The notes: generated from the letters alone by a model not told the origin. A stretch of DNA of 39,369 nucleotides from a bacterium (GCA_024638655.1 JAHEJW010000012.1:36756-76124), one strand, 5' to 3'; numbered from the stretch's first letter, positions 14,299 through 24,325 are shown. A program made the numbers and translations.

Positions 14299-17200
14299 AT
14301 GGCTGTAGATCCAAGCGCAATTCAGAGTTTCGTGCCGGCACAGCTCATCGAGTGGCTGACAGAGAGCGGTCTGAGCGCCGCCGGGCCGAACGAAGAGCAG
14401 GAGCATCTGGTTACGTGGTTCGCCGACCTGTCAAACTTCTCACTGCTCACCCATCTGATCACTGAACGAGAGCGCGCCGGCCCTGAGGTCGTCGGCGAGC
14501 TACTGAATCAGACCTTCGGATCAATCATCGAGACCGTGGCCGGCTACGGCGGCTCGGTGTTCGAATTCGCAGGTGACTCGGTCCTGGCCACTTGGAGCAT
14601 CAGAGGAGACCAACAAGAGTCCCAGACACTCGCCATGGCCGCCCGCTGTGGCATCGACGTCCTCGGCCTGAAGCTCCCCGATGTCTACGAGGAGCTGCCA
14701 CCTCTCGATCTACGAGTCGGCATCGGCATGGGCCGCGCTGTGTTCATGGAGTTGGGAGGAGTCAATGGCCGCTGGCAGTTCGCAGCCGGTGGACCAGCCT
14801 TCGATCAGATTGGCCTTGCATCGGCTGCTGCAAGGCCGGGTGAGGTGGTCCTCTCCCCCGAGGCAGCGAGGTTCTCGGACGCCAGGTTCACCGGACACTC
14901 AGACCAGCAGGGCTTCCTGAGGCTGTCGAACGTGGCCGACACCGAGCCGACGGGGACGGCGAACGAGCCGGAGATGACATCTGAGCTTGCCGGCGAGCTT
15001 CGCCGATTCCTCTCTCCACAGGTGCTGAGGAGGATCGAGGCAGGGCAGAGCGAGTGGCTCGCCGAATTCAGACAGGTGACCTCCCTCTTCGTCAACCTGC
15101 CGGGCCTGGATCTCGGATCGGGCGCCGCCCGGGAAGCGCTGCAAGACGTCGTCGCGGAAACGCAAAGGAGTCTCGAGCGGTTCGAGGGCACCCTGACTCG
15201 GATCCTCGACGACGACAAGGGAGTCACGCTGGTGTCTTCCTTTGGTCTCCCACCGTTTGCGCACGAGGAGGATCCATACCTGGCCGTACAGACGGCCGAG
15301 GAGATCCAGCGGACGATGCAACAGATGCGGCTCGACTACGGCATAGGCATCGCGACCGGGCGAGCCTTCTGCGGTGCCTATGGCAGTCCGATCCGACGCG
15401 ACTACACCACCATCGGTAGAGAGGTCAATCTGGCGGCCCGCCTGATGCAGGCGGCGAGATTCGAGATTCTGTGCGACGAGGCGACGGCGAAGGGCGCCCG
15501 AAGGATCGAGTTCCACCCCATGGGACAGCGGACCGTGAGAGGTTGGGACAAGCCTGTCCGGGTCTTCAAGCCCCTCTGGGAGAAGAGCGGTGTATCCACC
15601 GAATCCGAGCAACCCATCGCTCTGGTGGGACGCGAGAGCGAACAGAACCAGCTGACGGCCTGGCTCGGAGCTTTGGTACGGGCCCACAGCTCGGCGGTCG
15701 TCGTCGTCGAGGGAGACGCAGGCATCGGAAAGACTGCCCTGGCCACGGATCTGATCAGAAGGGCGAGATCTTTCGAAATCGAGGTGCTGATTGGAGACGC
15801 GCTGCCGGTCGCCCAAGCCCCGTACCAGGCCTGGAAAGACGTGATATCTCGGGTGCTGGGGATCGACGAGATTCGCTCGGTCGAACGCCGTCAGGAGGTC
15901 GTCCGTGACAGGCTGGCACGCTGGCCGCAATTCGCCGAATGGGAAGCCCTGCTCAACTCGGTGCTCGATCTTCAATTCCCCGAGAACGCAACCACTCGCG
16001 GCATGTCTGGCGACAACAGGAGAGAATCCACGGTGGAGCTGCTGGTGGCTGTTCTGAGCGAAGCGGCCGAGGGCTCCCCCCTGCTGATCGTGCTCGACGA
16101 CCTGCACTGGTTCGACTCCGCTTCGTGGGCAGTTGCATCGGCCGTGGCTCGAAAAGTGAGCCCACTTCTCCTGGTGCTGCTCACGCGGCCTCTGATCGAG
16201 CAGGCTGAAATGCTCGATGACCTGACGGCATCAGGCACCGCAGCCCGCCTGGTATTGAGCCCACTCGATCGTCGCGACGCTCTGAGGCTGGCCCGCGACA
16301 CGCTTCAGGTCGAAGAGATGGGCGCCGAGGTCGCCGATCTGATCGTCGAGGCGGCCGAGGGCGTCCCCTTCTTCATAGAGGAACTGGCACTCTCGCTCCG
16401 TGAAGGGGATGCGCTCGAAGTCGACGGTGGCGTGGCGCGATTGGCCCGGCCTTCCGAGGAGCTTGGCGTGCCCCACACTCTCTCGAGCGTCGTCTTGAGC
16501 CGCATCGATCGGCTCGATCCGGAGCTCGCTCTGACCCTCAAGGTCGCCAGCGTGATAGGCCGCAGCTTCGACACCCGCGCCCTGGAGGCTTCACATCCGA
16601 GCCATCCCGGCGTCGAGGAGCTCTCCAACGAGTTGGAGAAGCTGAAATCGCTGGAGCTGATCGTGGAGACATCGCCAGGCGCCTACGACTTCAAACATGC
16701 ACTCACTCGGGACACTGCCTACGACCTGCTCCTGTTCGACCAGAGACGCCGCATTCATCGAAGCATCGCCCTGTTCCTCGAGAGTCGGAACGAGCAGAAC
16801 CAGGAGGGGCTGTATGGACTGCTCGCCTACCACTGGGACCGCGGCGATGAGCAGCAGAAAGCCCTCACCTACTACGAGAGAACCGGAGCGAGCTCTCTTC
16901 GCAAAGGTGCCAACCGCGAGGCGATCGAGGCACACACGAGGTCGCTCGACCTGGTGAGCCATCATCCCGAGGAGTTCCAAGCGGTCGGCCGGCTTCGCAC
17001 AAGCCAATGGCATCTCGAGATCGGTCAAGCCCATGAAGCCCTTGGGTCTTTCGATGAAGCAGAGAGGAGTCTTCACCGGGCTTTGGACCTGTTGGGCGTC
17101 CGGCTCGCCTCCGAGCCTTTGAGCAGGCTGATCCGACTTATGTGGGAGCTGGCGAAACAGATCGTCCACATTGTCGCCCCCTTCTCCAAGAGGGTTCCTG

Positions 17201-18411
17201 CGCACGATGAGGAAAAGGCGCGCCTCGGACAGGCTTCGCGAATCGGGGCTCTCATCGGCGAGATCTACTTCTTCAAGCGCGACCTGTTCGGCTATCCACT
17301 GGTCAATCTGATGGCGATAAACCTCGGAGAGAAGTCCGGGGAGCCACTCGTCGCAGGCCTGGCCTACAGCAACCTGGGTTACCTAGCCGGAACCCTACGC
17401 CTGCGACGGCTGGCGAGTCGCTACTTCCGCATGGCACGAGCCGCTGAGGAGGCGGAGACCGACATTCACATAGTCGACGCTCCCTTTGTGCTGGTGTCGG
17501 ACGAGATGGGCCCAGGCCATCTGATCGCCGTTGCGTTGGCGGAGAGCGTCCTGGCACTCACCTTCGACGAATGGGAGCGTGCCCAGGGGATCGTCACGGA
17601 AGGGCTGCGCCGTTGTGAGAGACTCGGCGACAAGTACTCGGCCGGTATCGCTCTGGCTGTCCGTGGCTTCGTCAGCTACTGCTCAGGAGAAATCGAAGAC
17701 GCCCGCCTGGACTACAACCAGCTTCTGGCCTCGGCGCGCCAACGCGCCAACCGAGAGCATGAGGGCTGGGCCACCTCCTTTTCGATACCGGTCCTCTTGG
17801 CCCAAGGGCGGATCGAAGAGGCCCGCGCCATGGCAGCCTCGGCGATGAGCATCCTCGACGACGTCGACAGCCTGACCGTCCCGGTGATACACGCCACCAG
17901 ATCTCAAGTTCAACTGCATAGTGGACACCTGAGAGAGGCCCGTGCGAGTGCCGAGCTTGCCCTACAGGGGATAGACAGTTCTCCGATCTTCATTTATCTG
18001 GCAGGCTTCGCCTCGATGATGGACACTCTGCTCGAATTGATCGAGCTCGAAGAGAACCCTTCGTCGATCAGTGCTCGCGAACTGGACAGATCTGCTCGTG
18101 AGGGCCTCAAGAAGCTTCGTGGCTTCGCCAGGATCCTGCCCTTCGCCAGACCCAAATACTGGCTGTTGAGGGGACGACTGGAGAGACGTGAGGGACGTAA
18201 TGCAAGAGCGGCCCGCTCACTGAGAAAGGGCCTGGCTCGGGCCGAGAGGAGTGGGTTCACCTGGGACGAAGGGCTGCTCCACCTCGAGCTCGCAGCGGCC
18301 TTGCCGGATGCACATGCCGATCGTCTCGACCACTTGCGAGAGGCGCGACGGCTGTTCGAGTTGGTAGGCAGTACCCGAGACTTGGCTCGGGTGGCTGCCC
18401 TCGAGGGTTAG
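14299..18411 (+). CDS. Soluble adenylyl cyclase-like protein with ATPase and TPR-like tail
   Basis: A 1370-aa multidomain protein. Cyclase domain 1 (about 35-190) has both metal aspartates, Asp43 in FADLSNF and Asp93 in FEFAGDSVLATW, but lacks the Asn/Arg transition-state pair. Cyclase domain 2 (about 255-425) has Asn377 and Arg381 in TIGREVNLAARLM, but its metal position reads FVNLPG. Together they form one complete site. Walker A GDAGIGKT is at 472-479 and Walker B LLIVLDDLHW at 595-604. The remaining about 600 residues are helical repeats. This order matches animal soluble adenylyl cyclase. No DNA-binding domain is visible. It is divergent from the isoprenoid/peptide operon with only 14 bases between the starts, so a linked role is plausible but unproven. 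Confidence 0.88.
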   Translation: MAVDPSAIQSFVPAQLIEWLTESGLSAAGPNEEQEHLVTWFADLSNFSLLTHLITERERAGPEVVGELLNQTFGSIIETVAGYGGSVFEFAGDSVLATWSIRGDQQESQTLAMAARCGIDVLGLKLPDVYEELPPLDLRVGIGMGRAVFMELGGVNGRWQFAAGGPAFDQIGLASAAARPGEVVLSPEAARFSDARFTGHSDQQGFLRLSNVADTEPTGTANEPEMTSELAGELRRFLSPQVLRRIEAGQSEWLAEFRQVTSLFVNLPGLDLGSGAAREALQDVVAETQRSLERFEGTLTRILDDDKGVTLVSSFGLPPFAHEEDPYLAVQTAEEIQRTMQQMRLDYGIGIATGRAFCGAYGSPIRRDYTTIGREVNLAARLMQAARFEILCDEATAKGARRIEFHPMGQRTVRGWDKPVRVFKPLWEKSGVSTESEQPIALVGRESEQNQLTAWLGALVRAHSSAVVVVEGDAGIGKTALATDLIRRARSFEIEVLIGDALPVAQAPYQAWKDVISRVLGIDEIRSVERRQEVVRDRLARWPQFAEWEALLNSVLDLQFPENATTRGMSGDNRRESTVELLVAVLSEAAEGSPLLIVLDDLHWFDSASWAVASAVARKVSPLLLVLLTRPLIEQAEMLDDLTASGTAARLVLSPLDRRDALRLARDTLQVEEMGAEVADLIVEAAEGVPFFIEELALSLREGDALEVDGGVARLARPSEELGVPHTLSSVVLSRIDRLDPELALTLKVASVIGRSFDTRALEASHPSHPGVEELSNELEKLKSLELIVETSPGAYDFKHALTRDTAYDLLLFDQRRRIHRSIALFLESRNEQNQEGLYGLLAYHWDRGDEQQKALTYYERTGASSLRKGANREAIEAHTRSLDLVSHHPEEFQAVGRLRTSQWHLEIGQAHEALGSFDEAERSLHRALDLLGVRLASEPLSRLIRLMWELAKQIVHIVAPFSKRVPAHDEEKARLGQASRIGALIGEIYFFKRDLFGYPLVNLMAINLGEKSGEPLVAGLAYSNLGYLAGTLRLRRLASRYFRMARAAEEAETDIHIVDAPFVLVSDEMGPGHLIAVALAESVLALTFDEWERAQGIVTEGLRRCERLGDKYSAGIALAVRGFVSYCSGEIEDARLDYNQLLASARQRANREHEGWATSFSIPVLLAQGRIEEARAMAASAMSILDDVDSLTVPVIHATRSQVQLHSGHLREARASAELALQGIDSSPIFIYLAGFASMMDTLLELIELEENPSSISARELDRSAREGLKKLRGFARILPFARPKYWLLRGRLERREGRNARAARSLRKGLARAERSGFTWDEGLLHLELAAALPDAHADRLDHLREARRLFELVGSTRDLARVAALEG

Positions 18412-18809
18412 CGGTGTATCGAGAAGTGTGAGTGGACGATCCTCCAGTCACTCTCCGACTTCTCATCGCGTCCGACAACCACCGTCCATGACGCCAGGCG
18501 GTGGTAGTAGCCGTCCAACTCGATGTCACCCGTGGTGGACCAGACCGCTATGTCTCCCGCCTCTTGCACACCTTCGCAAGCCATGATCTGGTCGATGAGA
18601 CCTCCGCGCACGCTCCCCGATGTCGCACGGCGCCGCTCGAGCTCTCTACCGAGCTCCCTCACCGCCTCTTCGCGATCCGTCCACAGGTCTCGCTGCTCGG
18701 AACCGATGATTCTCGAGTTCTCGTGGAGTTGCTCGTAGAACCCGTCCTGATCTCCGTCCAGATACGCCTCGGCTGCCTGTCTGATCGTGTCCTGAGCTGT
18801 TTCGCCCAT
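18408..18809 (-). CDS. NTF2-like (SnoaL-type) domain protein
   Basis: A 133-aa protein with the cone-shaped NTF2-like pattern. An N-terminal helix pair (IRQAAEAYLDGDQDGFYEQL) is followed by WTDREEAVRELGREL and antiparallel strands ending in WTVVVGRDEKSESDWRIVHSHFSIHR, the usual W-[RK]-I-x-H-x-H-x-S end of this group. Such domains bind small ligands or act as ketosteroid-isomerase-like enzymes; no function can be named. AAGGGAAGGATC precedes its ATG. Its stop overlaps the end of the cyclase-ATPase gene by four bases in convergent orientation. Confidence 0.75.
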   Translation of the reverse strand: MGETAQDTIRQAAEAYLDGDQDGFYEQLHENSRIIGSEQRDLWTDREEAVRELGRELERRRATSGSVRGGLIDQIMACEGVQEAGDIAVWSTTGDIELDGYYHRLASWTVVVGRDEKSESDWRIVHSHFSIHR

Positions 18810-18867
18810 GATCCTTCCCTTCGGCTGTGAAAGAGCCTACGCGGCCGACCGATACCGTGCTCGGGGG

Positions 18868-19530
18868 TCAGCCGTCCACCCGCGTGAACTCGGAAACAAA
18901 CCCCTCTTCGACTGTGACCGTCAACCGATCATCTGTGCATTCATACGAGGAGCTCTCGGCCACCGCGTTTCCCTCCACGGTTGGTGCGGTGCCGGTGGGC
19001 AGGTCGAACACTTCGCCGTCGACAACAGCTTGCGCAGTGATCGTCGCCGAGCTATCGACCTCGCTGATGGTCAAGGTCGGACCGTCGGATGACCAGGTCC
19101 CCTGGTCCATGCCGTCGATGGTCAGCCTGAAAGTCCCCTCTGGCGACACAGCCTGGAATGCCCACTCATCTCTGACGCCGGAGTAATCACCGTTCTCGCT
19201 GAGCGTCACCGTGTATGAGCCATCGACGAATTCGACCGTCACATTCTGGAGATCGGCCTCTGCAGCGAAGGCCGAGGCGAGGTTGTTCATGAAGGCTTCT
19301 GAGTCGAGCTCCCAGACGCCTGTGAGACAGGAGTCTCCACCACCCGAGGCGGCCGCTCTTGTCGTGGTCGTGGATTCAGTGGTGGTGGTCGTCGGCTGCT
19401 CCGTGGTCGTCGCCGCAGCTTCTGTCGTCTGAGTATCGGCTTCCACTGTCGTGGTCGTCGTGTCAGCTGCTTCTCCACCGCAAGCTGTCAGAACCGATGC
19501 CAACGCAATTAGAAGAACTACTCCCCTCAT
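18868..19530 (-). CDS. Secreted lipoprotein with Thr-rich linker
   Basis: A 220-aa lipoprotein. A hydrophobic signal (VVLLIALASVLTAC) ends in the lipobox L-T-A-C with Cys17, so it should be lipid-anchored outside the membrane. Residues about 24-60 are a Thr/Glu-rich, probably unstructured linker with repeated TTT runs. The remainder is a beta-rich domain (CLTGVWELDSEAFMNN, GSYTVTLSENGDYSG, GTFRLTIDGMDQGTW) resembling lipocalin-like or META-type folds, with two cysteines. Function unknown. The ATG at 19530 was chosen over the upstream GTG because AAGGAAGG lies about 6 nt before it. Confidence 0.8.
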   Translation of the reverse strand: MRGVVLLIALASVLTACGGEAADTTTTTVEADTQTTEAAATTTEQPTTTTTESTTTTRAAASGGGDSCLTGVWELDSEAFMNNLASAFAAEADLQNVTVEFVDGSYTVTLSENGDYSGVRDEWAFQAVSPEGTFRLTIDGMDQGTWSSDGPTLTISEVDSSATITAQAVVDGEVFDLPTGTAPTVEGNAVAESSSYECTDDRLTVTVEEGFVSEFTRVDG

Positions 19531-19607
19531 GACCACCTTCCTTGGCTTTCGCGTGAACTTAGCGCGAGGTGGCGGCGGTGCCGGGGCCGTTAGCCTCCCT
19601 ACTCCAT

Positions 19608-21905
19608 ATGGGCAGGTCGATACTCGGAGCGGCGGTCAAGCGGGTAGAGGACCCACGTCTGATCAGCGGTGCCGGAAGATACCTGAGCGACATCGAGGCA
19701 GACGGATCGGTGTGGATGGTCCCGACCCGATCAACCGTCGCCCACGGCGAGATCGGTCAGATCGACATCAGAGACGCCGTCGACGCAGCTGGTGTCATCG
19801 GTGTGTACAGAGCATCCGACCTGGATATCAATCCGATGCCCATCGGAGCTCCAAAACTCGACGATCGGACCCGCCGACCGGCCATAGCCGCCGAGCGGGT
19901 TCGGTTCGCCGGGGACATTCTTGCGGTCGTCGTAGCCACCTCCCAGCGAGAAGCTGCCGATGCTGCCGACCTCGTGTGGGCGGATATTGAGCCACTCCCC
20001 GTGGTGGCGACGCCGGATGAAGGCGCCGACCCAGAGGCGTCCCTCCTGTTTCCCGACCTTGGCACCAACGTTCTCTACGACCGCGGCGAGAGGGACGAGG
20101 CGGCGCTCGAAGAGGCCGATGTCGTCGTCGACGTTCGGGTAGAGAACCAGCGTCTGGCTGCGGTCCCGCTGGAGGCGAACGGCGCCCTCGCCATTCCAAG
20201 CGAGGATGGCCATCTCACACTTTGGGTGGGCAGCCAATCTGCCCACGGGCACAAACGCTCGTTGGCAACTGTCCTGGGGCGGGATCCCTCGTCGATCACG
20301 GTCAAGGTTCCCGACGTCGGGGGAGGTTTCGGTGCCAAGATCGCCCTTTACCCCGAGCAAGCGCTGTGCGCCGCCATCGCCCTCGACCTGGGGCGGCCCG
20401 TGCGTTGGGAAGAGACCAGAACCGAGAACCTGCTGGCCATGAGTCACGGCAGAGCGCAGACCAGCCGCGTGAAAATCGGCGCGACCGAAAACGGCCAAGT
20501 CACCGGTGTCTCGATCAACATCATGCAAGACGCCGGCGCATATCCCCTATTTGGCTCATATCTCCCGGTCTTCAGCAAGCGGATGGCCGTCGGTCCGTAC
20601 CGCATTCCCAAGGTCGAGTTCCTGTGGCGTTCCGTGCTCACCAACACCACTCCCGTCCATGCATATCGCGGTGCCGGTCGCCCCGAGGCGACCATGGCCC
20701 TCGAACGCGCCATCGATCTCCTGGCTGCAGAGTTGGAGATGGACCCCGCCGAAATCCGCAGGCGCAACTTCATCGATTCCGAGGACTTCCCCCATGTGAC
20801 CGCAGTAGGTGAGCGCTATGACTCGGGCGATTACCACGCCGCACTCGATCTCGCTCTTGCCAGAAGCGACTACCACTCTCTCCGACAAGAACAGGCAAGA
20901 AGACGAGCCCGGGGTGAGACAGTCCAGCTCGGCATCGGGCTCGGGTCCTACGTGGAGATCACCGCAGGTGGTGGCAGGGAGGATTGGGCCGCAATAGAGG
21001 TCGACCCAGAAGGAACCGTCACCATGTATTCAGCTGGGATTTCCCATGGTCACAGCCACGAAACCACCTTCCCCCAGATCGTGTCGCAGGTCCTCAAGAT
21101 TCCCCTCGACCGCATCCGGTTCGTGCAGGGAGACACCGACTCGATCGCTCATAGCGGTGGGACCATGGCCTCACGATCTCTCCAGATCGTCGGGTCCGCG
21201 ATCCTCGAGGCAGGTGAGCGTGTCGTCCACAAGGCGCGGTCGATCTTCGCATATGACAACGAGGCCCCAATAGATGACGTGATCCAGTACGACGACGGGA
21301 AGATCGGCGTCGTTGGGGTCCCCAGTTCTGCAAAGACCCTCGCCGAGATCGCCACTCTGGCGACCGAGCCGGCCAACCTCCCCGATGACATGGAACCTGG
21401 GCTTCGAGGGGAAGAGACCTGGGAACAGGACGAAGCGACTTTCCCGTTTGGGACTCACGTCACTGTGGTCGAGGTAGACACCGAGACGGGCGATGTGCTT
21501 GTCCTCAAGCATGTCGCTTGCGACGACGCCGGGACGATCCTCAACCGTATGGTGGTCGACGGCCAGGTTCACGGTGGGGTTGCTCAAGGCGTAGGCCAGG
21601 CTCTGTTGGAGAGGTTCACCTACGACAACGGCAGCCCGATGACGGGGAACCTGACCAGCTACCTGATACCGGGCGCAAGGAACCTGCCCCTCATCGACGT
21701 GGACCACACCGAGACACCCAGTCCGGAGAACCCGCTGGGTGCCAAGGGCATCGGGGAAGCAGGGACCATTGGCTCGACGCCTGCCATCGTAAATGCCGTA
21801 ATCGACGCCCTGGCTCCTTTCGGTATCCGCCACATCGACATGCCCTTGACACCGTCGAAGGTCTGGTCGGCGATCAGAGCGTCGGAGGACACAGCCTCGA
21901 TCTGA
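19608..21905 (+). CDS. Xanthine dehydrogenase family molybdopterin-binding subunit (CoxL-like, form II type)
   Basis: A 765-aa large subunit of a molybdenum hydroxylase. It begins with the typical GRSILGAAVKRVEDPRLISGAGRY. The molybdenum-site loop reads AYRGAGRPE, as in the so-called form II CoxL proteins and unlike the AYRCSFR of true CO dehydrogenase. The catalytic Glu717 lies in GAKGIGEAGT near the C-terminus. A GTG at 19569 gives 13 more residues, but the family start motif begins at 19608. No FAD or iron-sulfur subunit gene lies nearby, so partners must be encoded elsewhere. Substrate unknown; CO is unlikely. Confidence 0.88.
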   Translation: MGRSILGAAVKRVEDPRLISGAGRYLSDIEADGSVWMVPTRSTVAHGEIGQIDIRDAVDAAGVIGVYRASDLDINPMPIGAPKLDDRTRRPAIAAERVRFAGDILAVVVATSQREAADAADLVWADIEPLPVVATPDEGADPEASLLFPDLGTNVLYDRGERDEAALEEADVVVDVRVENQRLAAVPLEANGALAIPSEDGHLTLWVGSQSAHGHKRSLATVLGRDPSSITVKVPDVGGGFGAKIALYPEQALCAAIALDLGRPVRWEETRTENLLAMSHGRAQTSRVKIGATENGQVTGVSINIMQDAGAYPLFGSYLPVFSKRMAVGPYRIPKVEFLWRSVLTNTTPVHAYRGAGRPEATMALERAIDLLAAELEMDPAEIRRRNFIDSEDFPHVTAVGERYDSGDYHAALDLALARSDYHSLRQEQARRRARGETVQLGIGLGSYVEITAGGGREDWAAIEVDPEGTVTMYSAGISHGHSHETTFPQIVSQVLKIPLDRIRFVQGDTDSIAHSGGTMASRSLQIVGSAILEAGERVVHKARSIFAYDNEAPIDDVIQYDDGKIGVVGVPSSAKTLAEIATLATEPANLPDDMEPGLRGEETWEQDEATFPFGTHVTVVEVDTETGDVLVLKHVACDDAGTILNRMVVDGQVHGGVAQGVGQALLERFTYDNGSPMTGNLTSYLIPGARNLPLIDVDHTETPSPENPLGAKGIGEAGTIGSTPAIVNAVIDALAPFGIRHIDMPLTPSKVWSAIRASEDTASI

Positions 21906-21939
21906 CTCGAACTGAACGTCGATCTTCAGTGGACCCTTA

Positions 21940-22788
21940 TCACCACTCGGCGAACACCCGGGCAGGAGCTCCCGATCCGTCTTCCCAGGGGATAGGCCCT
22001 ACGAATCCGACCGCCCCTCGGGGTGGGATCCGATCGAGGTTCGTCAAGTTCTCGACTCCATACCGACCGGTGCCGAGAAACCCGAAGTGGACGTCGAACG
22101 TCATCGAGTTGCCGGGATCGAGGCTCATGGTGTCGACACCAACCCCAACGGGATCTCTCTTGGCGACCAGCCACTCGGTGGCTTCGATCGAGAATCCGGG
22201 AAAGCTGAGATCCGGAAAACCCGCTCCTCCTCTGAACTCGTCCCCATCACCGACCTTCTCCGACCAACCCGAGTCCATACACACGAGGGCGCCACTGGGA
22301 ATACGGCCGTGTCCCCGCTCGAAAGCGATGAGGTCCTCGGGCTCCACCATCGCGTTCGGATTGTCCATCGCCTTGCTCTGGATGTCGATAACAACGATGG
22401 GAGCCATCAGGTCATCCGGAGTCAGGTCATCGACGAGACGGTTCCCCTCATCGAAGTGCCCGGGCGAGTCGACGTGCGTTCCAATGTGCTCGGCCAGTCT
22501 CCACTCCTTTGAGAAGAAGCCGGCTGCGTCGAAGTCCGTGAGGACCGTGTCGAACACCGCTTGGGGACCCAGGAATGAGGGGAATGTCTTCACCAGGCGG
22601 TGGGTCAGATCCATGGTTCGTCTCGGCTTACGGGGTCTGGCGATAGCTGGGCTTTGGCCGGCTACGGAGATGGCGGCTCCGGCCGCCAGCAGGGCACCGC
22701 TCTTCAGAAATGCCCTCCTCCCTGGTGAGACGGGCTCGGATCGAGCCGAATGACGGTGGGTTTCGATCCCAACGATCGGCGAGCACAT
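21940..22788 (-). CDS. Tat-exported cyclase family protein (kynurenine formamidase-like metal hydrolase)
   Basis: A 282-aa member of the cyclase/KynB-like fold. Its metal-binding signature HIGTHVDSPGHF is at 101-112 (His101, His105, Asp107, His111). Residues 24-50 form a twin-arginine signal (RRAFLKSGALLAAGAAIS ... AIA), so the folded protein is probably exported with its metal. Members hydrolyse amide or cyclic substrates such as formylkynurenine or isatin; the substrate here is unknown. The ATG has AGGAGA 6 nt upstream. It converges with the CoxL-like gene (34-base gap) and is divergent from xylA. An exported form is less common than the cytoplasmic one. Confidence 0.85.
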   Translation of the reverse strand: MCSPIVGIETHRHSARSEPVSPGRRAFLKSGALLAAGAAISVAGQSPAIARPRKPRRTMDLTHRLVKTFPSFLGPQAVFDTVLTDFDAAGFFSKEWRLAEHIGTHVDSPGHFDEGNRLVDDLTPDDLMAPIVVIDIQSKAMDNPNAMVEPEDLIAFERGHGRIPSGALVCMDSGWSEKVGDGDEFRGGAGFPDLSFPGFSIEATEWLVAKRDPVGVGVDTMSLDPGNSMTFDVHFGFLGTGRYGVENLTNLDRIPPRGAVGFVGPIPWEDGSGAPARVFAEW

Positions 22789-22984
22789 TGTCTTCTCCTA
22801 TCTCGGGGAACGTCAGCCGGAACCTACCGAACCCAGCAATGAGGCGGCTCGTATCTCCCTCGGCGATGTTGACTCACGCCACATTGCCCCAACCTGGAAG
22901 CTCCAATAGTGTGCGGCGAGGTAACAGATAACCCGTATCCGGTGACGAGAGGCATAGGCACAGGCCGGGATTTTGGAGGAGTCG

Positions 22985-24322
22985 ATGTCGACGGAATTCT
23001 TCAGCCAGGTGAGCGAACCGATCCGATACGAGGGGTCCGACTCTAAGCACGACCTGGCCTACAAGGTCTATGACCCCGGCCGTGAAGTCCTCGGCAAGCG
23101 GATGGAAGAGCACCTGCGGATCGCCGTGTGCTACTGGCACTCCTTCAACTGGCCCGGAAGTGACGTTTTTGGAGCAGGGACTTTCGACCGGCCCTGGCTG
23201 GAAGCCGGTGGAGATCCGATGTCGGCGGCCCACCTCAAGATGGATGCTGCGTTCGAGTTCGTTTCGAAACTCGGGGTGCCCTTCTACTGCTTTCACGACG
23301 TGGACATCGCCCCCTTTGGTGACACGTTCGCCGAGTCGGCCGAGAACCTGGACACGATGGTCGACCATGCCGAGAAGAAGATGGCTGAGACGGGCATACG
23401 TCTTCTCTGGGGGACGGCGAACCTGTTCGGTCACCCGCGGTACGCCGCCGGAGCGGCTACCAACCCGGATCCCAAAGTGTTCGCCTATGCGGCAGCTCAG
23501 GTGAAGCACGCCCTAGAGGCGACCCACCGGCTCGGAGGCGCCAACTACGTGCTGTGGGGTGGGCGAGAGGGATACGAAACCCTGCTCAACACCGACCTTG
23601 CCAAGGAGCAGGAGCAGTTCGCCCGCTTCCTGACGATGGTGGCAGAGCACAAGCACAAGATCGGCTTCGAAGGGACGCTCCTCATCGAACCGAAGCCGGC
23701 AGAGCCCACCAAGCACCAGTACGACTACGACTGCCAGTCGGTGCATGGATTCCTCGAGAGATTCGATCTCGTCGACGAGTACAGGGTCAATATCGAAGGC
23801 AACCACGCCACCCTGGCCGGGCACAGCTTTCATCACGAGGTCGCCTACTCGGTGTCCAATGGCATCTTCGGGTCAATCGACGCCAACCGTGGAGACCCAC
23901 AAAACGGCTGGGACACGGACCAGTTCCCCAACTCGGTAGAAGAGCTGTCCCTCGTCCTCTACGAGATCCTCAAGGGCGGCGGCTTCACGACTGGCGGGTT
24001 CAACTTCGACACCAAGCTGAGACGTCAGTCGATCGACCGGACCGACCTCTTCCACGGCCACATCGGTGGAATCGACACCTTGGCACAGGCCCTGCTGGTG
24101 GCAGCAGCCTTGATCGAGGATGAGACGCTGTCCCGACCACTGGCGGAGCGCTACGCCCGATGGGGCGGGGACCTTGGCAAGGGCATCCTCGCCGGAACCG
24201 AGACGCTGGAGACCCTCGAGGCAAAGGTTCACGCGGGTGAGATCGATCCAGAACCAAGCTCCGGCTCCCAGGAGCTGCTGGAGAACCGGGTGAACCGAGT
24301 GATCTGGCCCCGTGAGCCCTAG
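22985..24322 (+). CDS. xylA: Xylose isomerase
   Basis: A 445-aa class II xylose isomerase, which interconverts D-xylose and D-xylulose in the cytoplasm. Active-site landmarks are intact: His104 and Asp107 in [17 protein letters not shown] at 191-198, Glu235 and Lys237 in LIEPKP, and [12 protein letters not shown] further on. The length fits class II enzymes (about 440, against about 390 for class I). The ATG at 22985 is preceded by GGAGGAG. It is the first gene of a plus-strand operon with the DUF4380-like and xylB genes and opposes the importer genes downstream. Confidence 0.96.
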   Translation: MSTEFFSQVSEPIRYEGSDSKHDLAYKVYDPGREVLGKRMEEHLRIAVCYWHSFNWPGSDVFGAGTFDRPWLEAGGDPMSAAHLKMDAAFEFVSKLGVPFYCFHDVDIAPFGDTFAESAENLDTMVDHAEKKMAETGIRLLWGTANLFGHPRYAAGAATNPDPKVFAYAAAQVKHALEATHRLGGANYVLWGGREGYETLLNTDLAKEQEQFARFLTMVAEHKHKIGFEGTLLIEPKPAEPTKHQYDYDCQSVHGFLERFDLVDEYRVNIEGNHATLAGHSFHHEVAYSVSNGIFGSIDANRGDPQNGWDTDQFPNSVEELSLVLYEILKGGGFTTGGFNFDTKLRRQSIDRTDLFHGHIGGIDTLAQALLVAAALIEDETLSRPLAERYARWGGDLGKGILAGTETLETLEAKVHAGEIDPEPSSGSQELLENRVNRVIWPREP

Positions 24323-24325
24323 GAA

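Noticed and set aside
14899-16107. A 402-codon minus-strand frame inside the cyclase-ATPase gene
   Set aside because: It is the reverse complement of the conserved cyclase and Walker regions, a common GC-rich shadow frame without its own motifs.
19608-21905. Annotation as aerobic carbon monoxide dehydrogenase large subunit
   Set aside because: The active-site loop is AYRGAGR, not the AYRCSFR of true CO dehydrogenase, and coxM/coxS are absent.
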